Notes: a model not told the origin generated them from the sequence alone. Counted from the stretch's first letter, positions 1-11,934 are shown. The stretch: DNA of 43,677 nt from Agaricus subrufescens (GCA_029945375.1 JAQOTE010000038.1:1-43677), one strand, 5' to 3'. Program-made: numbers and translations.

Positions 1-1
1 A

Positions 2-519
2 TACCCGCCAGAGAAATTGAGTCAGAAATCTCTGGTTCCACCTTCTTCAACACCATCCGCAACCCATAGGAACTCATGGCAACACCACCACCGACGGTCT
101 CAGAGTGGCAGAACTGATACGTTCCAATTGACGCCACCACGACACAACCCCATTAACAGCTCTCCCCGACAACTACAACCATATAATAGTGTTCAATCCT
201 CTGATGACCAAAAGAGCTCAGATGAGTCAGAGGGAAGGGGGAGAAGTGAAACGGCTCATTCTCGCTCACGGTCGGACTTTCAAGGTTAGTGATCATAACT
301 GTTTGATCCTCACAAGGGACTCTTATGCTACTCATTATAGATAATGCGAGTTATCTTGTGGGAACCTCTCGAGGTTCTCCAGAAGTCCGGATCAAACGTC
401 CGGATAATGAAAGAGGTCACACCATCAATGATGATCCATTTTTTATTCATTTTAACGACAACAATGGGGACATTCTACTTGAAGATATTCGTGATCGGGA
501 CCCGGATCAAACTAAATGA
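2..519 (+). CDS. 3' end of an unidentified gene (partial, two exons)
   Basis: The reading frame is open from base 2 and crosses an intron at about 285-340 (GTTAGT donor, TATAG acceptor). It ends at a TGA at 517-519. The N-terminal part visible here is low-complexity, rich in Ser, Pro, Gln and His, with an SR-like stretch before the intron. The last exon encodes an acidic tail rich in Asp and Asn (segments such as FIHFNDNNGD). I recognise no domain, and the start lies upstream of the window. The exon join keeps the frame, which is the main evidence that it is coding. It could also be a relic, because low-complexity sequence gives weak coding signal. Confidence 0.45.
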
Positions 520-938
520 AATCAGCTTGCCCCATCGACAAAGGAGCAGGCGAATGGAAACCAATAGGTGTATTCTCATTTTGCAAGGCAGCGCATGGAA
601 GAAAAGTCATTTGATTCGCTCAAAGGCAATCTCCTCATATTCTCGTATATCTAGCGTGCTCAACTATTGAAAGAATATGAGAAGTCTCTGGTGCCCAATA
701 CATCCTTTATTCCCTTTACATAGAAGAGAATCATGAATATGTACGATGTACTACAAGTAGAATATCATCTACTTGATTGAAAATTGGATTGCATTTCCAA
801 ATTATTCAACTTCAATCAATTCATTCACGAGCTAATTTTGTCGCCTTTGTTTGTTCATGTTTTGTGTGACAATTAGCATGCCAAAAATAGACACCTCAAA
901 ACAGCTCACATGCGTTTTCTTCTGCACCCATTCGATTA
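520..938. other. intergenic, nothing recognised
   Basis: AT-rich spacer between the partial gene and the lipase. A first lipase exon with the signal peptide may lie here: an ATG at about 910 starts a short hydrophobic MRFLL-type peptide, but I could not join it to the lipase frame with a convincing intron. Confidence 0.4.
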
Positions 939-2344
939 ATGGATCCCACCTGCCTCACTGGTTCAATCAGCCCAGGTATGTGATTTGATCACTGATGTCT
1001 TTTGATACAAATGTGATTCGCTCGGTTTTTAGAGCTGTACCGAGACTTGGTGCACTACTTCAAGTTTGCATCATCGGCATACAGTCTAATCTGCCCTCGC
1101 CCTAATGGAAAGAAACTTGTTTCTCCGGTGTGTTGGTTTGACTTTAAAATTAGGTTGAACTAAAGAATAAAGGTATAGTTCACTAGTATCGGTGGGGATT
1201 TTCAAGGTTACGTGGCAAGAGACGACGAACGACGCGAAATCATTGTAGCGTTCCGAGGAAGGTGGGGATAGTGCCAAGATGATTGCTCTTGATTGATTGA
1301 TTAGATTCATTGGATTTCAGCGCTTCAATTCTCGCTTTCATTATAGATGTTCAACTTATCCTCGTCCCTTTCATAGCACCCGGCGTAAAAGCACCAAGTA
1401 AGTCCCAAATATATGGTTAACCAAACTCGAAAGCTAATTAAGGATTAGCTGGAGTCAAAGTACACACAGGTTTCCTCATGTCGTCAGTTAAATATCTTCA
1501 TGCATCTTGATCGTGTCAACCTCCCTCTTGCTTACTAGCTGGGACTCTATTGCTGTCGCGGTTCGTCTGATTGTTTCTAAACAGATGAAAGAGCATCCAG
1601 ATTACTCTATTATCACCACTGGTCATTCTTTGGGTGGAGTTCTCTCACTCTATTCTGCTGTCACGTTCAAACAACAGTATCCCAAGAAGTATGACTCTCT
1701 CTCCACTATATCGAGGAATGGATTACGAGCTAACTAATTCCTAGTACGGTGAAGACATATTCGTACGGTGCCCCGAGGGCAGGGGTATGTTGCATTTCTC
1801 GCACATGTTGTATGTGTTTTTGACAACAGCTTTTCCCAGAACAAGGAGTTCGCGACTTTTGTAAACGACTTGTTCGGTGAGGATGCCTTCCGAGGTTAGT
1901 TGCCAACTTTACATCCCCACTCCAATTGCAACTGCTGCCATTCTCAAGTGGTCCACGCAAACGACGGGTACAGTTTGATCCTATTTTTTACTACTTGTTC
2001 CACCATAAAACTACCGTCATAGCGTCCCAACCATCATACCAACAACCTTAGGATACCACCATCACGGTCGGTCTCTCTCGATTCCATCTACACATACATC
2101 GTCGCCTCATTTACAACACTAAAAGGAATCGAATATTGGCAATATACCCAACCGGAGTCTGAAAAGACTACTCGAGCGTGTTCTGCAGATGGTGAAGATC
2201 CCACTTGTTCCGCCTCTATACAATCAGGTGGAATCAATCCAGCCCATTGGACAGTAAGCTCGCATAATCTCTCCTTTTGTTCTTTATCACTAATGACCAC
2301 TGCAGTATTTCGGAATCAATGCTACTCAACCATTTTGTTTCTGA
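939..2344 (+). CDS. class 3 lipase (alpha/beta hydrolase), multi-exon
   Basis: Lipase_3-type triacylglycerol lipase or feruloyl-esterase-like hydrolase, expected to be secreted and to hydrolyse ester bonds. Exons read in order: ELYRDLVHYFKFASSAY; GYVARDDERREIIVAFRG (oxyanion-side strand); DVQLILVPF; VKVHTGF; then the nucleophile motif GHSLGG at about 1621-1638. The YSYGAPRAG block follows at about 1757. The catalytic Asp is in HANDGVPT and the likely catalytic His is in GYHHHGIEYW. The C-terminus is INATQPFCF with TGA at 2342-2344. Introns are about 45-60 bp, and each junction restores the frame (for example 976-1032). The ATG at 939 gives no signal peptide, so the true first exon may be further upstream. 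Family assignment is secure; exact exon borders are by eye. Confidence 0.85.
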
Positions 2345-2783
2345 TTCTCAGAATGGCGATGACTATATAACATTTTTCCAGAAACGGTGAAAATCTATTT
2401 TCGCATACACAATCATGACAAGCAATTGTTTGATCTGTGGCATTGATACTTGAGCCTTTGGACGATAGTTGCCGCCAATTACGAGCAGAATCCGATCGGT
2501 TCCTGCGATCGACGTAGAATCTGTTTGATCAGTGCTCGGCCTTGGCGCGAGTATACAGACTCGGTAGATCGTGATGATGGCATTACCTCATTAGACGCTT
2601 TAAGAAAGAACATCACCGTTTTCAACGGTTCTGATTATTCTAGTCACCAAAGATATTTTAACTAGCCAGTAGCCACCTATATCAACCCAGAACGAGGCCA
2701 CTTGATCTATACATACTCACTATGGTTAAAAAAGTCAAATTTCTCAATGGTTGACAGAATCCCGATTTCAAACAATTCGTTCA
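2345..2783. other. intergenic, nothing recognised
   Basis: Spacer between the lipase stop and the tRNA. It presumably holds the lipase 3' UTR. No conserved motif was seen. Confidence 0.4.
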
Positions 2784-2855
2784 TTCGGATACGGGGAATC
2801 GAACCGCGAGCTATCGCATGAAAGGCGATAATGTTAGCCACTACACCATATCCGA
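2784..2855 (-). tRNA. tRNA-Glu (anticodon UUC)
   Basis: The minus strand folds as a tRNA. The 7-bp acceptor stem is TCGGATA with TATCCGA. The D-arm region contains GTGTAGTGGCTAACA. The anticodon stem is ATCGC/GCGAT around loop CTTTCAT, giving anticodon TTC. The T-loop is GGTTCGATTCC and the discriminator base is A. There is no intron. Fungal tRNA-Glu genes have the same GTGTAGYGGCTAACA box A and CTTTCA loop. It lies between the lipase and HSE1. Confidence 0.93.
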
Positions 2856-3054
2856 CAGTGTTAAACTATGTTTCGCAAGGGTCGGGCGTAAGGATCTATC
2901 AGGAACGGTAAAAACATAATCAGTTAGGATAGGTTAAAAAAAGAGAGCTCAGATTAGTAAACAGGAAATAGATTCATTATTTTCCATATATCATAGATAA
3001 AAAAGCAAGACATAACGAATGGCAAAAAAGTGAAGGAGAAAGGTACAATGTCTA

Positions 3055-6000
3055 CTACACACTAGCGCTTCCAGGGTCCGTTAACGTAACACCAGCCAGT
3101 CTCCCCGTCAATCCTTGTGTACCATCCGCAGCGCCATTACTACTATCCGACATTCCAACTCCAGCTCTGACACCTTGGCCACCATATCCTCCTGGACTAT
3201 CCTTCTTCGGCAACACCCAAGAAGGCGTCGATGCCGCACTCGGCGAATAACCGGCGTTTAAACTATGGGAACTGCCAGCGTTGATAGGAGAAGTCAAATT
3301 ATCCATCGATTGGTGTCGAAGTTGTTGCTGATGTTCCTGTGCTTGAGAGTTCGTCGTTGTGGATGTAGGGGAAGAGGTGGCACCATACGGAACCCTTTGA
3401 GGATCGTATGCCTGCTGCTGATGTTCCTGTCGCTGTTCCGGTGATGGCTGTTGTTGTTCCGGCTGAGATTGTGCTTGGGCACCGTAAGCACCTGTCCCGC
3501 CGGCTGCAGTTTGAGTAGTTGCTGCAAGATTAGCCCCACCAGCGCCACCAGTATTGCCATCCGTCAAGCCTGGAATACTGACGAAATATACACTTCCAGC
3601 TAAGTCCTTGCCTCCTTGAGCATAATACTGCGCCCAAGCTTGTACATTTGGGTCAGAGTAAGTAGTTGTCGGGTCGAATATATACGGTGGACCAGATTGT
3701 GTAGACGGTTGTGGTTGATGCTGTTGAACCTGGCCGGCTTGCTGAGTTGGCTGATGATGCTGCTGTTGTTGCGTGGCTTGCGTGGCTTGAGCGGCTTGAG
3801 CGGCTTGAGCAATTTGTTGACCAGCAGCAGCGAGTTGTTGTTGGGGTTGCGGTTGGGCCTGCTGCTGCGGCACTTGGCTTTGTTGCTGTGGCTGTGGCTG
3901 TGGCTGTGGCTGTGGCTGTGGCTGTGGTTGCGGCTGCGGCTGGGTTTGCTGATACCCAGTTTGAGTTTGCGCTTGAGTTTGAGCGGGATCAAGCGATTGT
4001 TGCTGCTGTTGCTGCTGCGGCTGAGGTTGTTGTTGCGGCTGTAGCTGAACTTGAGCTGCTGCCTGCTGAGGTTGCTGTTGTTGTTGGTAACCAGGTTGTC
4101 CGTAGGAATTTTGACTATAGGACGGCTGGGGCTGGGGTTGTTGTTGCTGCTGAGGTACTTGTTGGTATGGTAGTTGAGGCGTCGTTGTCGTTTGTGACGG
4201 TTGACCGCCAGTCGTAGTGGGATAGGGCGACTGTCCTCCCTGGGGCGGGTATGGGGCATTCGCATATCCAGGTTGTTGTTGCTGCTGCTGCTGAGGCTGA
4301 GGTTGAGGATGCGTATTATAACCATAAGGTGCAGAAGCATTAGGGTATCCTGTAGCGGGAACAGGTTGGGGTTGAGGCTGAGGTTCCGGGTAAGCCTGAG
4401 GCATTGTAACAGGGGCGCCATATAAACCGGGAGCATAAGATCCTCCACCGGGAATACCGCCAACAGGGCTACCAACGTATTCTCTTCCACTACTGGATCG
4501 CCCACCGGCGCTTCTGGAATCGGGTCGCATAGAAGGTCCACCGGAAGCGTAAGAAGGCCGATACGTGGGTTGGTCATATATTCCTGTGTGACGTGCTAGG
4601 GATTCTTCCATCATGCGATCGAATATTGTGCGAGCTCGAACGAAAGTTTCGTTCATTGAAACAAGGTCAGCTATCGAAAAAAGTCGTAATTGTGTAAGTA
4701 TTCAAAAGTAGGAGCAAGTGAACACAAAAATGTACCTCGTTTTTGACTATATTTATCGATCAACTTGACAATCTTCGGTCGGAGTGCCATACTAGATCTA
4801 TATAATTCCTACAAAAAAATTGCATCAATGATGGATACCGAACTTAAGTAAGGAGATTGAATCACCTGAATCTCTTCATTATCGGCCAAATTATCTTTCG
4901 CCGGATCGAAAGCTCTCAATAGATTCAATAACTTTTCAACATTGACTGCTTGAGCGAACACGGTAGCTTCTTGTTCAGCTTCCTTTGCTAACTGAGCAGC
5001 CGTCGGTTCTGGCATAGGTTCCTGTTGACATTTTTTTTAGCAAACTAGTGCAGAAAGAAATAACCTTCGAGACGTACTACATAATTAACGGGGAAAATGC
5101 CAGTGCGCCCTTTCAGCTGACCTCTCCACCAATCTTTGTATCCTCGATCCACAACTTTTATAATGTCACCCTTTTCGAAAGCGAGTTCGCCTGGCTCAGT
5201 AGGTTCGAAAGTATGTAAAGCTTTAACGCGAGTAACGATGGCACCCGTCGTAGTGGAGGTTGGAGTAGCAGTGGCGGCGCTCGTCGAGGGAGCAGCAGCG
5301 TTTAATGGAGTATGCAAATTAGCAGATGCATTTGAAGCATTAGAGTGGGTATATGCGTCGTGAGAGGATTGTCTCTGGGGAAGTGGCTGTTGGGGTTGGG
5401 GTTGCGGCGAGGGTGTACGAGCCGGAGCATATCCACCCTGGTACTTGGGGGCCGTATACGTACTAGAGCTGCTTGTAGCAGCGGCGGCACTACCACTGGG
5501 ACGAGAAGACCCAGCCCCGGATGACCCAGCCGCAGCAGGACTGTACTGGGACCACTGGTCTCGCCCGCCGCGGTCTTGCATGGACATCTCGAGGACACGT
5601 TGGAGCTCTTCCTCTTCTTTTCGTCGAATCTCGTCGTCCACAGCCGGTGGTGGGGGTTCTTGGGGTGTTTCGAATTTGTACCCTGTATTACAGTTGGTCT
5701 GTCGATTCCAATATGCCTATTAGTAGAGAGAAAATGACGCACCCTTGGACTTGAGATTGCTGTAGCAGTCTTCCATCACCCCCAACGACGTGTCACTCTC
5801 GAATTCGGCAGCCCATTCTGCAATCAGGCTGAGAGCACGTTTACGGACTTTATCATGTGTTGTCTACGGGACATCACGATATCAGTAACCATGCTGCGAG
5901 CACAGCCAAGAACATACACGATCAGTAACGAGCTTCTCTAGCCCCTGCGTGAAAGCACGGGAGGCGATCTCCCTATTGACCTTGATTCCGCAGTTTTTAG

Positions 6001-6322
6001 AGAGTGAGTCGGTGAGTGAGAGAGCGTATAGCTGGACGTTGGGGTTCCGGTGTGCGAGACGCTTCAGGAGAGCCGCTATGACATTGTGTGCGCTGCGGGG
6101 AGTATGAATAAGAACATAGAGTGAAATGGGCTGATGCACACCCTTCGTCGCCTTCTTCGATGACTTTATCGCAGAGGTTCAGGATCAGCTCCCAGTTCTC
6201 CGATGTAAGGTTCTCGTCTGTCGTCTTTGCTAGGAGATGGTGAGTATACTGCACAGGAGTCCACCCAGGCACTGCTCACCGACGATGTCGTCGTAGGGAT
6301 TGCTTCCGCCGCCGCCGAACAT
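3055..6322 (-). CDS. HSE1: ESCRT-0 subunit HSE1 (VHS-UIM-SH3-GAT protein)
   Basis: HSE1/STAM homologue, the partner of VPS27 in ESCRT-0, which sorts ubiquitinated cargo at endosomes. The ATG at 6322 opens with [14 protein letters not shown]. The VHS domain follows over several exons ([44 protein letters not shown]). A UIM comes next ([15 protein letters not shown]), then an SH3 domain ([17 protein letters not shown] to GIFPVNYV, about 5080-5240). A GAT-like helical region follows ([56 protein letters not shown]). The long C-terminus is Gln/Pro-rich with a (QP)n run near 3890-3940. Introns are short with GT-AG borders, such as 6275-6279 reading CTCAC on the plus strand. It is divergent from MMS2. 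Confidence 0.93.
3880..4030 (-). repeat. Gln/Pro microsatellite tract inside HSE1
   Basis: A hexamer repeat (plus-strand TGTGGC/TGCGGC units) encodes a Gln-Pro alternating run of roughly ten dipeptides, with further poly-Gln blocks on both sides up to about 4290. It stays in frame with the HSE1 last exon. Such tracts vary in length between strains. Confidence 0.85.
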
Positions 6323-6446
6323 GTTGAGGAGAGACAAGGTCGGCCCAGAGCTGAGCAAGCCTGCGAAATGCAGTGGCTGTGCCCGTGTCACGTGCTTATC
6401 GCCTGACTCGGCTCGGCGATCTGGCCTCTTCTCCACAGCTGCCCTC
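6323..6446. promoter_or_regulatory. shared divergent promoter of HSE1 and MMS2
   Basis: Only 124 bp separate the two start codons, which face away from each other, so the region must hold both core promoters. It contains a palindromic CACGTG E-box at 6388-6393 (bHLH-type site) followed directly by CTTATCG, a GATA-factor-like core. There is no clear TATA box. Both genes act in ubiquitin-dependent processes, so co-regulation is plausible but inferred. Confidence 0.7.
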
Positions 6447-7025
6447 ATGGCAAAAGGTGCGAGGATTCCGCGCATTATTTCAGTGCATATTCATCGCATT
6501 TCTCCCAGTACCGCGCAATTTCAAGCTTCTCGAAGAACTTGAGAAGGGCGAGAAGGGTATCGGCGATGGCTCGTGCTCCTACGGCTTGGAAGATGGCGAC
6601 GATATCATGATGTCCAACTGGAATGGCACAATCATCGGTCCAGGCCATGTACGCCTGTATCCACCACGGACTCCATATCACTCATGCTTTTGTTGCAGAC
6701 TGTACACGAGAACCGCATCTACAGCCTCAGGATCACCTGTGGCGAAACCTATCCCGAAAAACCACCCGAAGTCCAATTCATCTCTCGCGTAAATCTCCCC
6801 TTCGTCAACCAAACAAACGGTAAAGTCGATCCCTCGAAGCTACCTGTTCTCGCCTCCTGGTCGCGAAATCTGTCTATCGAGAACGTTCTCGTCGAAATCC
6901 GAAGGTGTGCAACCCGAGCCATTGCTGTTAACCTCATCCTTAACAGCATCCACTTCTGATCTAGAGAAATGGCATCCTTCAACAATCGCAAACTTCCTCA
7001 ACCGGCTGAAGGCTCCACTTTTTGA
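6447..7025 (+). CDS. MMS2: ubiquitin-conjugating enzyme E2 variant MMS2
   Basis: UEV protein that pairs with UBC13 to build Lys63-linked ubiquitin chains, chiefly for PCNA-dependent post-replication repair. Four exons: 6447-6456, 6509-6648, 6699-6904 and 6965-7025. Together they are 417 nt and give 138 aa, close to the usual 137-145 aa. The first exon is ten bases (MAK plus one base). Conserved blocks visible are [66 protein letters not shown] and KLPVLASW. The tail is [13 protein letters not shown]. The E2 catalytic cysteine and HPN motif are absent, as expected for a UEV. It appears intact. Confidence 0.96.
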
Positions 7026-8689
7026 TCAGCCAATGTACTTCTAATCTCCCTCAATACCATTAGAATGGAATCTCATTTTCGCATGATAATCTGAGCCTTG
7101 GAAAATTACATCTCCATCAAACTGATGATCCTTTGGCTCCTCTATACGGTCCACTTCTATTCGCTTTCGCGGGGGAGGACTGGATACTCCTTGGATACTC
7201 CCGTGATTGAGCTATATCGCAAGAGCATCCCCGCGACTCCAAAAGGTTGGCTTGGTCTGGGGAATGGCATAGCTGCCTTCATTCACTTTCTTGCCTGATC
7301 ACCAGTGATATTAATGCTCATATACATGCGCGCTTTCCCACCGCACTCAATGTATGTTTCTAGCGCTATTCAATCGTAACCCTAGTGCTTGATATAACTG
7401 ATGGGGCAGTATCCAGTATTATTTTGGTATCTTATCCTTTTCCTGAGTAATATTGAAAAAAAAAAAAACAGTAACAATAGTCGATGAAATCTGAGAGCTT
7501 CACATCAGAAAAGATGCGCCGGTGAGGAGTATCGCGGTACCAAGATATGCAATTTTTCTTTGGTGCTCCTAAGGTTAGATAACCAAAAAATTCGAATTCT
7601 GTAAGTAGGCCATCCTAATCTGCTAAGCAGCCGTGACGCTTCGAGACGCAAAAATGAATGTGTTATGGAATTTCACTACCAAGCGTATATATACACTACA
7701 AACCTCATGCTTACAATGTTCATGATTCTATTTTATGTCGTTTTCTCCGAGTCCAATTGATGTTGAAGAATTGCTTTGACGGCTCTGATTTTAGAGAACT
7801 CTGAAAGCCCTTTGTCAAAAAATCATTTGACGTCTGGCAACCGGTTGTGCATCGTGCTCAGCATCGAAGTTTTCTGCTTGACAGCTTAATGACTCGGCGC
7901 TCGGCAATCGACGACATAACCACAGGCTATGTATTTGAGCGGAGTTTAAGTGACATGAAACCGGAGGAACCCGAGCTGTCATTTCAGTAGCTGGTTGGCA
8001 GTGGGCTGATCAATGGACGATTGTAGATATAGAGTCATTTTATATTCCCCCAGAAAGGTCATCATACGGTCGGATGAAATTAGTCGTTCTATGACTCGGC
8101 CTACTCGGTCAAAAGCCCAAGCCTTACAAGGTCCAACGCGATCTTCACCAATGGAGCGTTCAGGCATGTACCCTCCCGCTCCTAGTGGCTGTGAGTAATG
8201 AGTCTGAAACAAAACCCTGAAATCGCATAACTGGCTCATAGATGTCGGAACGGGGAAAATGCGAGCCTCAGGCCTTGCCGTGGGATTAAACAAGTAGTAG
8301 GATCTGATAATGATTTTGCTCCGAGGTCGTGTTACATGTTACAAATCACACGTCTTTTTAGCTTGAACTGGACAATTGACCAATCTGCATGTTTGCGGGA
8401 TTTATCTTGACTCAGTCAGTAGTTCACTGCTACCGACTGCCTGTGGGAAGCACAGCTAAGGTCTGACACAATGATGTCGTTCGTGCGTTTGCATGAGGGT
8501 GCTCCAACCAGGAGAACTACATGTATTATTGGACTAGGAACATTATTCCATCATCTGTCAGAAACAAGTTCAACGGCCCCTTGCCAACCGGGCGCGGGTG
8601 TTAACTTGTTTGGAGATCATTTGAGAGTCAAATTGAGCTGGGTGGGCCTCAGATCGTAGAAATACGACCCAAAGACACGTCACTCGACA
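7026..8689. other. gene-poor spacer, no recognised gene
   Basis: Open frames here are short and match nothing I recognise. The longest is a minus-strand frame at 7979-8293 (104 aa, segment MMTFLGEYKMTLYLQSS). It lies downstream of the hydrolase relic on the same strand and could be a decayed part of an old gene. A poly-A run lies near 7457. No RNA gene or repeat was seen. Confidence 0.4.
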
Positions 8690-8945
8690 GATGATAACCT
8701 ACTCTACCGCTCCACATATGTTCAATCACATTCCGGAACATGTAAGGACCCCAGTCATGACCTAGCAAGACGATATAGTGACTTTAAAGATCAGTCGCAT
8801 ATTCCCAACACCCTACCTTCGCATGCTCCACCGGACTCAGAGCCCACAAGGGTCCAGGTATAGTAAACGACTCTATAACCTATTTTGTTCTGAAATTGTT
8901 CTCTCAAGTTGGTGCATTCAATTCCAACCACGCCCACGATGGTTT
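8690..8945 (-). pseudogene. alpha/beta-hydrolase (epoxide-hydrolase-like) relic
   Basis: On the minus strand at about 8770-8710 the frame reads IVLLGHDWGPYMFRNVIEHMW. GHDWG is the nucleophile-elbow signature of epoxide-hydrolase-like alpha/beta hydrolases (Asp nucleophile). About 100 bases upstream another frame reads GYRVVYYTWTLVGSESGG, resembling the usual GYRV-PDL-GFG-SD strand-turn before the elbow. The two pieces lie in different frames with stops between them and no convincing intron, and neither extends to a full protein. I therefore call it a degraded copy; the assignment rests on these two motifs only. Confidence 0.45.
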
Positions 8946-10912
8946 GGGAGCCTTGTCCGCCTTCATTAGCAAACGACATAGACTTTTATCCGATCGATAT
9001 TCTATCTCCCCTGCCCTTAACGAAAGAAAGCAGACTGAGGGAGACAATATTATTTACCCCAATCCACATCCACACTCCCTACGCTCATATTGGGATGATT
9101 CACAAATCATTGTTGGGTGTAGAGGTCAACTGCTGGGATTTAATCCTCTATTTGAAATGTTTGGCTCAAGTTCCGCTGAGCTCTCACGAAACACATGTTT
9201 ATCTCACTAAACAGATGGCAGGCAAAGTACAGACCGCGTTCAACCATCGCCAGGGGCAATCGCCATCAATGCAGGCCTCAACTCTCAACTGGGATCGGGA
9301 GGAGCTTACATCAGACGGCGCTACGCTGAACGAGCCTATGGGAGCGGATTTGTTTCTGGGGCACACCTATGTGTGGGGTCTGGAACAAAGGGCTATGCAA
9401 GGATATAGTATTGTTCACCTCGCCAAACCCTTGACTGATTTCTCTGTCACCCACCAGTAATTACAGGTGATGTAGTATAGAATCCTCCGTTTCTTTGGGG
9501 AAGAACTCTGTACTTTGTGATACTTGAAGCAATAAGCATGCCGAACGATCTGTTTCAGTCCGGGTGAATTAGTGTCATTGTTGTCATTGAAGGAAACCCG
9601 ATACCGAGGGCCCAAGCTAAACCATGTCAGAACAAATTAGGTAGGTTATTAACCAAAAATAGCCCATATTACATGATACGGAAGGCCATCACCAATGCGC
9701 TGTGCCCTGAGTGTTATTCCCGACTTCCGGTAGAGGATGTCAAATCCCATTCATTTGTCAATCAAACTTAAATCTCACTGCCTTAATTCAATAGTCTGCG
9801 CTCCAGGCAACAGGCGGTTAAAATCAGACTCCTGAATCCTGATCAGTAGCGGGAAGCACAACCACCTCCGAGTCACGTTTGGTTGTCGTTGGGAGAGTTG
9901 TAGATGAGGATTGATATGTAGCCAAGCCTCGAGTAAAAATGAACTACCGTCAGGAGGTAATTAATCAAGCACAGGTAGTTTGCCGGGAGTCTGGGCTCGG
10001 AAGTGATACCATCGGCCAACCGTTGGATTCCCAACACGTTTCTCAGCTGGATAGATTAAGCTTCATTGAATCGTTGGACACCTACTTCCAATGGTGTCAT
10101 TTGTTAAGATAGGTCACCAAGAGCTTGAGTATAACAGTGATTTGATAAGGACTCACTGAAAGTTCTTTCTATCCCCTCTCGGCAGCATCCGATGATGTCG
10201 TATTGTCTGTCGTAACTAAAAAAAAATCCACGTGCACTCTAGACTTGAAATTTTGACACATGATCCCGTCTCAGGAATGAAGTTTTTTTTTTCAATGGGC
10301 TGTACTACTAACATGATCAAAAAAAAAAGTTGATGCTTCCTTTTATAAATGACTGTTAAGTTTGTATTTTTAAACGGTTACACTGCCATCAGTAATCAGT
10401 ACTTCACAAGCAAATATGTCTACAGAACGACACGCACGTGGTGAGTTCATATCGAATCACTGTCAATTTTCTATGTTTGAATTGACGGAAAAAAATCAAA
10501 AGCATGGTGAGTGTTAACATATGTACGCAACAGTATCCGAGCTTAAAAGAAGACTCCCAAAAGGAAAGAAGTTTTGAAACTCCTGCATGGGTCATGATTC
10601 AAAGTCGGACTTATGGCATCCTCAGAGCAAGGACCAGAGCAATGGATTTCCTGAAATATGGTCAGTTGATTATGAGCTTGTCTCTGAATGATGTTAGCAG
10701 GGCGGTATTTGACAAACTTGTTTCTGTATAAGGTGGGGCTTAGTAATGTCTCATTTCTTGCAGCAATCACAGCGCTTCCTCTTTGAAACAGAAAGTTCTG
10801 TTCCTGACTCCGGTCAAGTGCCCAGTTCATTTCTGCCTATTGTACTGACTCCGCCACTGTCGCTACTGGGAGGGTTTGATCACTTCAGAAACCAGCTGAT
10901 GAATCCAAGATA
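8946..10912. other. gene-poor spacer, no recognised gene
   Basis: The longest open frame is on the plus strand at 8909-9460 (183 aa) and partly overlaps the hydrolase relic in antisense. It has no recognisable motif and unconvincing composition. Poly-A and poly-T runs occur at about 10219, 10283 and 10320. Nothing else is supported. Confidence 0.4.
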
Positions 10913-10917
10913 TCTGG

Positions 10918-11519
10918 TGTTATAGTGACCCCGGCCCGGTCCTAAGCTAGGGCATTACGTCGTAGGAAATGCTCAGATTACCTAAGCGTAACAAAGGATC
11001 CTCTTCGATGATCAATATCTCAGAGTAACCCGAATACGCAAAGCAACTAGAGCTAGAGAGCGATATCAAAGATATCAAAGCAATTAAGGCTTAATTTCAC
11101 TTCTAGGCTATAGTTAGAGAAAAGGCTCTATATTCAAGTCTCCACCTAACCAAGTAGAAACGTTGGGGAGTTTCTACATGGCCAAGTCGACGTCTTATAT
11201 ACTACATGACTCTATCTATTAATAACTTTGATCCTAAGAAGCTCTATCCCTAATAATGATCCTCAGGGCAGGAAGCATGGCTCGGGACCGAGATAGAAGC
11301 TTAATGAAACTAAAGATATCTAGATAGAAGTTCTTCTATCTATATATAAGACTTCTTAACTATTTATATAGAGTTCATTCATAATCAAGGCACAGAAGAC
11401 AGTACAGAAATATCAAAATCAAAGAAGCAAAATATAAGTACAAGAATAGAAAGGCATAATTGGAATGATTACATAAGTAATCATTTCCGTAAAAGAAAAC
11501 ATTGTTCATAATCATAACA
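10918..11519. repeat. solo LTR (602 bp) with 5-bp target-site duplication
   Basis: The block begins TGTTATAG and ends ATCATAACA, so it has the TG...CA ends and short inverted termini of a retrotransposon LTR. It is flanked on both sides by TCTGG (10913-10917 and 11520-11524), an exact 5-bp target duplication. A TATATATAAG TATA-like box lies near 11340, followed by an A-rich R/U5-like segment. No internal element sequence adjoins it, so it is a solo LTR left by LTR-LTR recombination. The base composition and TATA placement would fit Copia or Gypsy; the superfamily is not decided. Confidence 0.9.
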
Positions 11520-11524
11520 TCTGG

Positions 11525-11930
11525 TCAGCTGGAGCTACCGAACATGCTTGAATAGTGGTCTGTCCAGGTCCAAAAGACTTACGATGTGGCTTAACCCAAC
11601 AACACCAAGTAGATGAACATCCTGGAAGAGTTTCAATATCATACGTAAGTGCAAAACGAGAGGGGAAGCTGAGTGAAAGTATCACGTCATGCTGCCGGCA
11701 TTGAAATGAACTCGATTGATAGTTCTTGTGTCATGCCCAACGTGTTCTTCTCCCTGATGTCGTGACTTGTCCACCTGGCTCAACATATTCATGATCTCTA
11801 TGAAATACACTGTCATGTGCCTTGATACGTTGTTGTCTATTCATGGATCATTCATGACTACTTGTATGGAAAGCTAATATCATACATCACTATCCATCAA
11901 TCAGCAGCTACCTCTTTCCTTCACTCCCAC
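11525..11930. other. spacer, nothing recognised
   Basis: Sequence between the solo LTR and the F-box relic. No motif or frame of note was seen. Confidence 0.4.
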
Positions 11931-11934
11931 CAGA

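Noticed and set aside
3600..4577. Long alternative frames of 142-325 aa over the HSE1 C-terminal exon
   Set aside because: They are shadows of the Gln/Pro repeat, which is open in several frames. Only the HSE1 frame continues across introns with conserved domains.
8909..9460. 183-aa plus-strand frame
   Set aside because: No recognisable motif or splice partners, and it overlaps the hydrolase relic in antisense. Most likely a chance frame.
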